This document shows, piece after piece, positions 16,561-24,833 of a DNA stretch of 64,000 nt (positions are counted from its first letter, which is position 1; each line of letters starts with the position of its first letter). The notes under the pieces were generated by a model. The model saw only the letters and a list, made by a program, of their open reading frames with translations. It did not search any database and was not told the origin of the DNA. Source of the stretch: JAEINY01 sp942490535 (GTDB taxonomy: Bacteria > Bacteroidota > Bacteroidia > Bacteroidales > Marinilabiliaceae); assembly GCA_942490535.1 (NCBI GenBank), contig CALNXQ010000004.1, positions 496,001 to 560,000 on the forward strand. The letters run 5' to 3'. Made by a program: the position numbers and the translations under genes.

Positions 16561-17809
16561 ATTGAAACAATTGCTTTTTAAACCAGTTTTCGTTGAAGGT
16601 GATACCCACTTTTAGGCTGTTGTAGGTTTCACGTATTAAACCACTTTGTAATGAGCCGCCTTGTTTGTATTCGTACGCTACATTCAACAAAGTTTTTTGC
16701 CGGATGGGTATGGAGAGCCCCATCGTAAAACCTTTTTCATTCAAGTCAACACCATTCAGAGTCAGGTAATTGTCGGAATAGAAGGCGCCGGCCCGGTATT
16801 GCATCCTTCGGAAAATGGATTTATAACCCATCCGTTGGGGGGCATATTGAATACCTACTTGATAATTGTTGGTATTTCGATATTCAGCAGAAGTCATGGA
16901 TTCTTCGAAAGAAGACCATTGGCTGTGGTGATAGTCCATCGCCAGGATCCAACCGGTATGAGTTTGATAGGATATACCGGTGGCGTAATTCATGGGAATC
17001 AGCAGGTCATCCGCATTTTTCGATTCAAAAAAGTAATCTTGTCCGCCATCGGTGTAAATGGAGTGTTCGTAGGTCGTATTCAGGTTGGTTTTGGTGTTCA
17101 TGACTGCACCCAGCGATAGGGTGTTTTTCTCAATGGGAAGATGATACTGAAATCCATACTCCAGATAGAGGTTATTCACGTGGTGCGACTTTCTATTGTG
17201 AATGGTTTCACCTGTGATTTCAGGATAAAAAGACGATTCAATATTTTCAATTGATCCCCACACAAAAGACAGGTTCAACCCCATGGAAAAACCTTTAAAC
17301 AACTCAATGCCATTGCCCCAATAGGCTTGGGTTAAACCACCTTCGCCGCTGTATTCAACCGGATAGGTAGTGCCGGTTCCAATGATGTATTTGTCACTTT
17401 TAATGGAATAGCCAATGCTGGAATAGGGTGAAAACCCAATGTTCATGCCCCATTTGTCGCTCACCTTAAAACCGAATGAAAGACCGTCGATGTTTGACCC
17501 AAAATTGGATTGAGATTGACGGTTTGTTTCATATTGTCCAAAAGTACCTGAGGCCTGAATGTTAAAGAGAAAAGTCATACTGTCCAGAGCACTGTACGAT
17601 GCGGGATTCAGTGTATTCAAATAGCCCTGCGAAGCCATGGATACACCGGTATAACCCATGCCGGCATTGATGACGTCCCCCTTTTTGTTTAAAATGCCAA
17701 TGCCATACATGGAATAGGGCGATGCCGTATTGTTCTGAGCCATGCCTGGCAACGACGCGATAAAGAGCGATCCTGCGATCAGGTACGTTAAGCGTTTATT
17801 CTGTATCAT
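16559..17809 (-). CDS. Outer-membrane beta-barrel protein (FadL/OMPP1-like), partner of DUF4270
   Basis: 416 residues from the ATG at 17809, which places a signal peptide at the N-terminus (MIQNKRLTYLIAGSLFIASLPGMAQ). This start overlaps the upstream DUF4270 gene by 14 bases. The mature part opens with SPYSMYGIGILNKKGDVINAGMGYTGVSMAS, a plug-like N-terminal region seen in FadL/TodX-like transporters, then many amphipathic strands with aromatic girdles (WGMNIGFSPYSSIGYS, GILAMDYHHSQWSS in essence, RKTLLNVAYEYKQGG-type). FadL proteins import hydrophobic compounds; here the substrate is unknown. The overlap with DUF4270 points to a joint function in the envelope. Confidence 0.7.
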   Translation of the reverse strand: MIQNKRLTYLIAGSLFIASLPGMAQNNTASPYSMYGIGILNKKGDVINAGMGYTGVSMASQGYLNTLNPASYSALDSMTFLFNIQASGTFGQYETNRQSQSNFGSNIDGLSFGFKVSDKWGMNIGFSPYSSIGYSIKSDKYIIGTGTTYPVEYSGEGGLTQAYWGNGIELFKGFSMGLNLSFVWGSIENIESSFYPEITGETIHNRKSHHVNNLYLEYGFQYHLPIEKNTLSLGAVMNTKTNLNTTYEHSIYTDGGQDYFFESKNADDLLIPMNYATGISYQTHTGWILAMDYHHSQWSSFEESMTSAEYRNTNNYQVGIQYAPQRMGYKSIFRRMQYRAGAFYSDNYLTLNGVDLNEKGFTMGLSIPIRQKTLLNVAYEYKQGGSLQSGLIRETYNSLKVGITFNENWFKKQLFQ

Positions 17810-19145
17810 AATAATAGTAATAGATGTGCAACTCCGATTGACTTTGTGTGTTGGTGTGACCACCCAAGGTGACATGATCTAAGGTTTGGCTATTCAGATT
17901 TTCAGGTAAAACCATCATCAATCCTTTTTGAGGATCAATAATCGGTTCGGTAATGCGGTAATTCAGGTAACTGGTGACGTCGTATTTATAATACGTGTTT
18001 TCGTGATACATGGGGTCAGTAACCAGCGTTGCCGCAATGGGATTCCCATCTGAGTCGGTGAAATACTGCACGATGGAATTGACTTTATTGACCTCTGCCA
18101 TATAGATGGCAGGAGGTAATGCGTCATGTTTAAAGGTGCCGGTCATGGGGCGAATGATTAATTCGGCTTTCACAATGCGTCCTTCAGCTTTTATCTCTAA
18201 GAGATTATTTAAGTATGGAAAATCGATGCGCACACCATACCCACTGCCGGCTTGTAGCAAACTGGTACTTTGGGAGGCGGATTCAGATAATTTGTCCTTT
18301 CCGTCTTCTATCGAGTTGTAAATTGTATTGTTGTCATGACTGATGATTTCCGTAAACTGTTTAGTGGCGGATTCGAGCGGGAAATTCCGTTCCTCCACTT
18401 CCTTTTCCAAACCTACCCGGTGTGAATATAAGCGAATGAAAGCCAGTTCATCAGTGGCTGAGATGCCCAATACAGAACGTGTCAAGTCAGTATCACAGGC
18501 TAGAGCAAATCCTTTGTAAGTTTCCCGGAATAAGTTGGCTCCATCGGTTTGATTTTTATTGGTTACCATAAAGTCAATGATGGATCGCCCCAGGGCATCG
18601 TCCAGTTTGACCTCCAGCTTCTTTTTCCGGTTGGGAAACGGTTGAAATGCTTTTTCTCCCAGTGTACTGCTCTCATCAAAATGAATGTGACTGACATTAT
18701 ACAATTTACCATCGTCATGCTTTTCGATTTCTTCGGCCAGTTGATGCACCTTTAAATGGAATGTACTGGTGGTATCACCCATGGAATACCCATTGGGATG
18801 GAGTACAAAAGTGATGGAATCATACACCTCTTTTTTCGTATCCCAGGTGAAATTTTCGGAGGGTGAGATGGAGAAGTAACTGACGGCCTCCTGTCCCCCC
18901 AGCGAAGAGTGCTGGTAATAGCCGACCAACCCGCTGCCAGTACCTGTAGTGGCGATTGAATCCGCCCGAATCGTCGATAAGGAGATGGATACCGAATCGA
19001 TCAGTGCTGTATAAGTAGGTGTGTGAATAAAGTGATCTCCTAAATCCAGTGCCCCGTCTGAACAGCCAGGCATGAGAATCACGCTGAAAAGCAAGCCCGT
19101 AAGTAGGCTTCTCCCTTTGATATAAGGCTGAAATTGTATTTTCAT
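17796..19145 (-). CDS. DUF4270-family lipoprotein
   Basis: 449 residues with a lipoprotein signal peptide (SLLTGLLFSVILMPGC). DUF4270 proteins are found only in Bacteroidota, usually beside an outer-membrane barrel and Kelch or DUF4907 genes, as here. Visible features are SVSISLSTIRADSIATTGTGSGLVGYYQHSSLGGQEAVSYFSI near the N-terminus (a typical DUF4270 opening), long serine/threonine-rich beta-strand regions, and a tyrosine-rich end IYYYYYDTE. Probably it is exposed at the cell surface or in the periplasm. The 3' end overlaps the barrel gene, so the two are coupled. The biochemical role is unknown. Confidence 0.8.
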   Translation of the reverse strand: MKIQFQPYIKGRSLLTGLLFSVILMPGCSDGALDLGDHFIHTPTYTALIDSVSISLSTIRADSIATTGTGSGLVGYYQHSSLGGQEAVSYFSISPSENFTWDTKKEVYDSITFVLHPNGYSMGDTTSTFHLKVHQLAEEIEKHDDGKLYNVSHIHFDESSTLGEKAFQPFPNRKKKLEVKLDDALGRSIIDFMVTNKNQTDGANLFRETYKGFALACDTDLTRSVLGISATDELAFIRLYSHRVGLEKEVEERNFPLESATKQFTEIISHDNNTIYNSIEDGKDKLSESASQSTSLLQAGSGYGVRIDFPYLNNLLEIKAEGRIVKAELIIRPMTGTFKHDALPPAIYMAEVNKVNSIVQYFTDSDGNPIAATLVTDPMYHENTYYKYDVTSYLNYRITEPIIDPQKGLMMVLPENLNSQTLDHVTLGGHTNTQSQSELHIYYYYYDTE

Positions 19146-19492
19146 ATGAATTTTTATGGCTTTACGCGTTGATATGTGTTATCCCTTATGCGGCGACTAT
19201 GTGTTGGAATAAAAGAGTCTTTGCCTAACCGGGCAAGACCTTTGGTTTCCGGTATTGAGCTGCAAATAAAGTGGACGGAGTCTAGTCACCTAAATCTATT
19301 CTATCAAATCCATTCCGGATTCAATGAACGCTGCTCCCTCTTCAATCAATGGGATAATTGACGACGCGATGGGTAAAATCCCCCTTGATTGAAACCCTGC
19401 GATGGTTGATGCTGGAGAAGGGCATTTTCATTGATTTTATTTAGGAGTACTGGTCGCGACAACTAGATTTGGTCGAATTTTTAAAACTGATA
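19146..19492. other. Divergent intergenic region
   Basis: 347 bases between the DUF4270 gene (leftward) and the Kelch gene (rightward), so it should carry promoters for both. I can support one for the Kelch gene (19464-19471). A leftward promoter was not identified. Confidence 0.4.
19464..19471 (+). promoter_or_regulatory. -7 box for the Kelch gene
   Basis: TAGATTTG fits TAnnTTTG and lies 22 bases before the ATG at 19493, leaving a short leader. Confidence 0.45.
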
Positions 19493-20509
19493 ATGATGAT
19501 AAAAATAAACTGGTATCTGCTTTTCTTTTTATTCACTATGAGCCTGGCATCTTGTAGCAGTGAGGATGACGATGAGGAATTATTTGGTAACTGGATGGAG
19601 CTGGGCGCTTTTGAAGGGTATCCGCGAAGTGATGCCATCGCCTTTACAGTGGGTGAGTATGCCTATGTAGGTACAGGGTATGATGGCGAGGAAGATGACC
19701 GGCTCAATGACTTCTGGAAATATGATCCTCAGAAGGATTTCTGGACACAAGTACAAAGTTTACCCGGTGCCGCCCGTAATGGTGCTGTGGCCTTTGCCGC
19801 GGCTGGAAAAGGCTACGTGACCACTGGTTACGATGGTGAAAATAAACTGAATGATTTGTGGGAGTATGATCCCACCACTAATGCCTGGCTTCAGAAAGCC
19901 AATTTCCCTGGTACCGGTCGCTACGGATCCATTGCCTTCAGCATCCATGATCGGGGATATGTGGGATCAGGATATGACGGTAACTTATTGAAGGATTTTT
20001 GGGAATACATTCCGGCCACTGATACCTGGGAGCAACGGGTGAGTATTGGCGGTAAAAAGCGAAGAGATGCGGTGGCCTTTGTCATTGGTGACAAAGGGTA
20101 TGTAGTGACCGGAACGGATAATGGCAATTATCTGGATGATTTTTGGGAATACGATCCGGTAGCTGATACCTGGACGGAAAAACGTAAAATTAGTAAGGAT
20201 GCCAATGAAGATGAAAGCTATGATGATGACTATGAACTGGTGGGTATCAATGGGGTTGGCTTTAGTATCAATGGCCTGGGATATGTCACAACCGGCGGAC
20301 CCGGTTCGCCTACAGCCCGCAATTGGGAGTATAATCCGGTTAATGATACCTGGGTAGAGCGTACGCAATTCGAAGGATCGCCCCGTTACGAAGCGGTTGC
20401 CTTTGTGGTAAATAACCAGCCATTTGTGACAACAGGCCGCAGTTCAGGCTATTATTTCGATGATGTATGGACCTTTGACCCCAATGCTGAGGAAAATGAA
20501 GACGACTAA
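19493..20509 (+). CDS. Kelch-repeat lipoprotein
   Basis: 338 residues from ATG 19493 (a second ATG follows directly at 19496; the upstream TTG in the same frame is unlikely because the -7 box covers it). Lipoprotein signal peptide with lipobox LASC, then an acidic linker SSEDDDEE. Six Kelch blades follow, each with the pattern RxxAxAF...GYVxTGYD...DxWEYDPxxDxW: GAFEGYPRSDAIAF, LPGAARNGAVAF, FPGTGRYGSIAF, IGGKKRRDAVAF, then two more. A six-bladed beta-propeller is expected, for binding or for an enzyme such as galactose-oxidase-like folds. It ends overlapping the DUF4907 gene and stands divergent to the DUF4270/barrel pair, an arrangement known from related genomes. Confidence 0.88.
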   Translation: MMIKINWYLLFFLFTMSLASCSSEDDDEELFGNWMELGAFEGYPRSDAIAFTVGEYAYVGTGYDGEEDDRLNDFWKYDPQKDFWTQVQSLPGAARNGAVAFAAAGKGYVTTGYDGENKLNDLWEYDPTTNAWLQKANFPGTGRYGSIAFSIHDRGYVGSGYDGNLLKDFWEYIPATDTWEQRVSIGGKKRRDAVAFVIGDKGYVVTGTDNGNYLDDFWEYDPVADTWTEKRKISKDANEDESYDDDYELVGINGVGFSINGLGYVTTGGPGSPTARNWEYNPVNDTWVERTQFEGSPRYEAVAFVVNNQPFVTTGRSSGYYFDDVWTFDPNAEENEDD

Positions 20510-20837
20510 CACCAGGCTGAAAAGAAGTGCTCGGAATAGATGGCGCGCCCTATTGGTAAGCATTGGTTTGGTGAGTCTGTTAGGCCTGGCCATGGCCACT
20601 AGTAGCAAGGGCTTCCATTACCAGGTGATTTCAGTCAATCAAGGCTATGGATATGAAGTAACTCAAAATGGCAAAGTCTTTATACATCAGGACTGCATTC
20701 CATCAATGAAGGGCAATCAACCCTTCAAGACAAAAGAAGGGGCTGAAGAAGTGGCCAGGTTGGTGGTAAAAAAGTTAAAGAAGGGACAATCACCAACGGT
20801 ATCACCTCATGAATTAGATGTTCGGGTGAGGCATTAA
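20496..20837 (+). CDS. DUF4907-family protein
   Basis: 113 residues from the ATG at 20496, which overlaps the Kelch gene by 14 bases. A longer frame exists upstream, but this start puts the single hydrophobic segment (ALLVSIGLVSLLGLAMATSS) near the N-terminus as a signal peptide or anchor. The mature part is small and beta-rich (FHYQVISVNQGYGYEVTQNGKVFIHQDCIPSMKGNQPFKTKEGAEEVARLVVKKL cut here in essence), matching the DUF4907 pattern of one conserved QDxIP motif and a helix with EGAEEVARLV. It is exported. Function is unknown, but it is linked to Kelch and DUF4270 genes. Confidence 0.8.
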   Translation: MKTTNTRLKRSARNRWRALLVSIGLVSLLGLAMATSSKGFHYQVISVNQGYGYEVTQNGKVFIHQDCIPSMKGNQPFKTKEGAEEVARLVVKKLKKGQSPTVSPHELDVRVRH

Positions 20838-20868
20838 GCATGTTCGGATTGAAGGATGAAGCATAACT

Positions 20869-20899
20869 AAAAGAGGAGGTCGCGTGATCTCCTCTTTTT
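20869..20899 (+). terminator. Terminator after the DUF4907 gene
   Basis: AAAGAGGAG (20870-20878) pairs with CTCCTCTTT (20889-20897), followed by TT. Confidence 0.75.
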
Positions 20900-21283
20900 G
20901 GTCATATCTGGTATACGGGATGGTATATAGCATACAGTTATTCAAATTCATTAAATGACATTTTCAAATCATTATTAATTTTCAAAATCGTGAGTTTAAT
21001 GCGAGTTAATTTAAACTTGACTGCACCTTAAATGAGGTATATAATAGTAGCTACTATGCAGGAAAGATCAATGATCTCATAAGGGAACCTTTACATTACA
21101 GTTCATTTTAGGCGATTATCACGGGTGGGAGTAGTAAGAGTGAAAACAGTTATTAACAATGGCTTGTTTATGAGTATGGTAGGTCAATGATTTTAAGTGG
21201 TATAGAAACCGGACTAATTAACAATTTTTTACTACATTCGTTTATCATAAACTGTTAATCAACTAAACTCAAATTTCAATCTT
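20900..21283. other. Spacer upstream of the oligopeptidase gene
   Basis: 384 bases with no gene. TACATTCG at 21233-21240 is one mismatch from the TAnnTTTG box and could be the promoter of the following gene; the rest shows nothing. Confidence 0.35.
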
Positions 21284-23401
21284 ATGAATAAGCACCTTTT
21301 ACTTGCTTTGTGGGGTATTATAAGTCTATCAGCTTTTATCAGCTGTGATGCGCCACAAAAACAGTTACAGGCTCCTGTGGCTAAAATAGAACCCACTGAA
21401 TTGACCAAACACGCCCATACCCGCGTGGATAATTACTTCTGGATGAAAAACCGGGATACCGAAGAGGTGATCAACTATTTGAATGCCGAAAATGAGTATA
21501 CTCAGGCTTGCATGCAAGAGACCGAACAATTGCAAACAAATCTGTACAATGAGATGTTAGGCCGTATTAAGCAAACGGATAACTCAGTGCCGTATCTCGA
21601 AAACGGTTACTATTATTATACCCGCTATGAAGAGGGAAAGGAATATCCCATCCATTGCCGGAAAGCAGGCAGCCTGGAGGCGCCGGAAGAGATCTTGTTA
21701 AATGTTAACGAGATGGCTAAGGATTATGCCTATTTTCAAGTGGGTGATTATTCAGTGAGTTCCAATAATCAACTGTTGGCATATACGGTTGATACTGTTT
21801 CGCGCCGCAAATACACCATTTATTTCAAGGATTTGAAATCCGGAGAGGTCTTTTCTGATCACATTGGCAATACCTCCGGTGGTGTTTCCTGGGCTAATGA
21901 TAATAAAACAGTCTTTTACTCCACCAAAGATGAAACGCTGAGATCCAATAAAATACACCGTTTCTCATTGGGTGATTCAGCACCGGTAGAAGTGTTTGAA
22001 GAGACCGATACTACTTTTGGATGTTATGTATACAAAACAAAATCGGGCAAGTACATGGTTATTGGTAGTTCTGCTACCATGGCTACCGAATATCAGATTT
22101 TAGAAGCGGATAATCCAGCGGGTATGTTCAGGATGTTTGAACCACGTCATGCCGAAATGTTATATAATATTGACCATTATGGTACTAAATTTTACATCAG
22201 CACTAACTTTGAGGCGAGAAACTTCCGTTTAATGGAAACGCCTGAAAATAAAACTGGCATTGAAAACTGGAAGGAGCTTATTCCACACCGCGAGGAGGTA
22301 TTATTGGAAGGCTTTGAGTTGTTTGATAATTACCTGGTGGTGCAGGAGCGCAAATTAGGTTTGACGCAGCTGCGCATCATCAACCAACTGAATAAAGAGG
22401 AACATTATCTGGATTTTGGCGAGGCTACTTATATGGCCTACATCAGCACCAACCGGGAATTTAATACGGCGGTTCTGCGCTTTGGATATGGCTCCATGAC
22501 CACTCCCAATTCGACGTTTGATTATAACATGACCACCCGTGAAAAGACCTTGATGAAGCAACAAGAGGTGCTGGGTGGATTCAATGCAGCTGATTATCAA
22601 ACCGAGCGGGTTTGGGCAACCGCGGCAGATGGCACAGAAGTACCTATTTCCCTTGTCTATAAAAAAGAGTTGTTTAAAAAGGATGGCTCTAATCCGATGA
22701 TGGTCTATGCCTATGGATCCTATGGCAATTCAATGGATCCCTATTTCAGCAGTGTGCGTTTGAGCTTGCTGGACCGTGGTTTTGTGTATGCCCTGGCGCA
22801 TATTCGGGGTGGTCAGGAATTAGGTCGGTATTGGTATGAAGATGGGAAGAAACTGAAGAAGAAAAATACATTTACTGATTTTATAGCCTGTACCGAGTAT
22901 CTTCAGGAAAATGGCTATTCATCGCCGGAAAAAACCTTCGCCTCAGGTGGTAGTGCCGGCGGATTATTAATGGGAGCAGTAGCCAACATGAAACCGGAAA
23001 TTTATAATGGCATGATTGCAGCGGTGCCATTTGTGGATGTGATCACCACCATGTTGGATGAATCTATTCCGCTCACTACAGGTGAATACGATGAATGGGG
23101 GAATCCCAACGAGAAAGCTTATTACGATTATATTTTGAGTTATTCACCCTATGATAATGTAGAGGCAAAAAATTATCCTAATTTATTGGTCACCACCGGC
23201 TATCATGATTCGCAGGTGCAGTATTGGGAGCCGGCCAAATGGGTGGCTAAATTGAGGGCAATGAAAACAGATCACAACCTGCTGTTATTGCACACCAACA
23301 TGGATTTTGGGCATGGGGGTGCATCAGGACGGTTTGAGCGCTTAAAGGATTCTGCTTTGGAATATGCCTTTGTGTTTAAGTTGGCAGGAATTAAGAACTA
23401 A
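21284..23401 (+). CDS. Oligopeptidase B-like serine peptidase (S9A), lipoprotein
   Basis: 705 residues. A lipobox (FISC) follows a short hydrophobic start, so it is lipid-anchored in the envelope, unlike the cytosolic E. coli enzyme. The N-terminal part starts with the S9A opening HTRVDNYFWMKNRDTEEVINYLNAEN and forms a seven-bladed propeller. The C-terminal alpha/beta-hydrolase domain has the triad Ser557 in GGSAGG, Asp642 in GYHDSQVQYWEPAKW and His677 in FGHGG. The EYDEWGNPN loop is typical of oligopeptidase B, which cuts short peptides after Arg or Lys. A terminator follows. Confidence 0.93.
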   Translation: MNKHLLLALWGIISLSAFISCDAPQKQLQAPVAKIEPTELTKHAHTRVDNYFWMKNRDTEEVINYLNAENEYTQACMQETEQLQTNLYNEMLGRIKQTDNSVPYLENGYYYYTRYEEGKEYPIHCRKAGSLEAPEEILLNVNEMAKDYAYFQVGDYSVSSNNQLLAYTVDTVSRRKYTIYFKDLKSGEVFSDHIGNTSGGVSWANDNKTVFYSTKDETLRSNKIHRFSLGDSAPVEVFEETDTTFGCYVYKTKSGKYMVIGSSATMATEYQILEADNPAGMFRMFEPRHAEMLYNIDHYGTKFYISTNFEARNFRLMETPENKTGIENWKELIPHREEVLLEGFELFDNYLVVQERKLGLTQLRIINQLNKEEHYLDFGEATYMAYISTNREFNTAVLRFGYGSMTTPNSTFDYNMTTREKTLMKQQEVLGGFNAADYQTERVWATAADGTEVPISLVYKKELFKKDGSNPMMVYAYGSYGNSMDPYFSSVRLSLLDRGFVYALAHIRGGQELGRYWYEDGKKLKKKNTFTDFIACTEYLQENGYSSPEKTFASGGSAGGLLMGAVANMKPEIYNGMIAAVPFVDVITTMLDESIPLTTGEYDEWGNPNEKAYYDYILSYSPYDNVEAKNYPNLLVTTGYHDSQVQYWEPAKWVAKLRAMKTDHNLLLLHTNMDFGHGGASGRFERLKDSALEYAFVFKLAGIKN

Positions 23402-23422
23402 TTATTGATAGATAATCAAATA

Positions 23423-23461
23423 GAGAGGATGTGCCTGAACAATGTACATCCTTTCTTTTTT
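23423..23461 (+). terminator. Terminator after the oligopeptidase gene
   Basis: GAGAGGATGT (23423-23432) pairs with ACATCCTTTC (23446-23455) with one G-T pair; TTTTTT follows. Confidence 0.65.
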
Positions 23462-23469
23462 AAGAGAGA

Positions 23470-24681
23470 ATGAATGATGACAAGATGATGACAAGATCTG
23501 TTTTTACCCTTTTAACAATTTTATGTGTTTCGCACCTGGCGCTGGCGCAGCTCAACAAGGGACATGTCCTGAAAAAGAACTATTATGCTGAGATTCCCTT
23601 TGAATACATCAAGGATAAAATCATCATTGAAGCTCAGGTGAATGGGCGCAAAGGGCGGTTTATTCTGGACACCGGTGCACCATGTATCGTATTTAGGGAC
23701 TCCTCCAGGATGATTCTGCCAAAGCTCCAGGATCTTCATGTACGTGATGCCAATAATAACCGGCAATTGACGGAGGTTGTCAACCTGGAGCACATCCAAT
23801 TGGGGGATGTGGAATTTGATAATATACCAGCCATTTATTCAGACCCGTTCCCGATGCCTTTTTCCTGCTTTGAGGTGGATGGATATATTGGGAGTAATGT
23901 ATTGCGATTCGGAGCTTTCAAAGTCGATTGGGCACGTCAGGTCGTGATTATTGCCGATTCCTTTAAAGATTTTAACCACACCAGAAAAGAGGGTGTTAAG
24001 TTATTGGTCAATAAAATTCAGAGTTCACCCTACATCCGCATAAAGCTCAATGAAAAATTAAGCGAAACCGTATTGATCGATACCGGCAGTGATGATTTCT
24101 ATTCATTATCCAATGGTCATCTGAATTATTTTCAATCCAAAGGTTTTCTAAAAGATCAAATCCATTACAAATCCACGGGAAATAGCTCTCATGGGATGGG
24201 AGGGGCTGATCACTCCAGTCAGGGCAGTAGTATTGTTTCCATTGATGCTTTTAAATTGACTGATGCTTCTTTCAAAAACCTCGTCATTCGCACCACTCAT
24301 TCATCCTCCCGAATTGGGATGGAATTATTAAGAAAAGGGAATTTTATACTGGATTATCGGCATAAACGCTTCTTTTTCGAAGCTACCGATTCCATTAATA
24401 CCTATCAGGAAAAGAGTTTTGGAGTGGATCTCATTGTCAAAAATGACACCTTCCGCGTAGGTGGTGTTTGGCAGGGCACCATTGCCGATTCAATGGGTGT
24501 AAAGGCCGGAGATATTATTGTAGACATTGATTCTTTAAGTCTGGCCCGCATGGCCCCCTGTGAAGCCTTTTTTAATTTGGGCGAATACACCCAAGGTAAA
24601 TCATCCATTACCTTATATTACAGGAAAGAGCAGGAAGAAGAGATTCGGCACGTCCGTCTGAATCGAATAACCTTTGACTAA
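23470..24681 (+). CDS. Exported protein with two retropepsin-like domains and a PDZ domain
   Basis: 403 residues with an N-terminal signal peptide (FTLLTILCVSHLALAQ). The start at 23470 is kept, but ATGs at 23485 and 23488 fit equally well. Two retropepsin-type aspartic protease signatures are visible: ILDTGAP (Asp67) and, about 140 residues later, LIDTGSD. Each is followed by strands and an I-G-x-x hydrophobic Gly motif (YIGSNVLRFG and RIGMELLRKG), so one chain provides both halves of the catalytic dyad. The C-terminus is a PDZ domain (VGGVWQGTIADSMGVKAGDIIVDID). A periplasmic or surface protease, substrate unknown. It sits between two unrelated transcription units and carries no neighbour clue. 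Confidence 0.82.
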   Translation: MNDDKMMTRSVFTLLTILCVSHLALAQLNKGHVLKKNYYAEIPFEYIKDKIIIEAQVNGRKGRFILDTGAPCIVFRDSSRMILPKLQDLHVRDANNNRQLTEVVNLEHIQLGDVEFDNIPAIYSDPFPMPFSCFEVDGYIGSNVLRFGAFKVDWARQVVIIADSFKDFNHTRKEGVKLLVNKIQSSPYIRIKLNEKLSETVLIDTGSDDFYSLSNGHLNYFQSKGFLKDQIHYKSTGNSSHGMGGADHSSQGSSIVSIDAFKLTDASFKNLVIRTTHSSSRIGMELLRKGNFILDYRHKRFFFEATDSINTYQEKSFGVDLIVKNDTFRVGGVWQGTIADSMGVKAGDIIVDIDSLSLARMAPCEAFFNLGEYTQGKSSITLYYRKEQEEEIRHVRLNRITFD

Positions 24682-24833
24682 GCTATTTTATATCTCCATT
24701 TTAACACAATAATATTCAGCCTCTTTATTTTCTGATTTTATTGGTTTAACTTGATATGAATTTTAGGACATTTACCATTCGCGGTAATCCCTCACGGGCG
24801 ATAAATGTCTAGTCATGTTTAAATTGATAAGCT

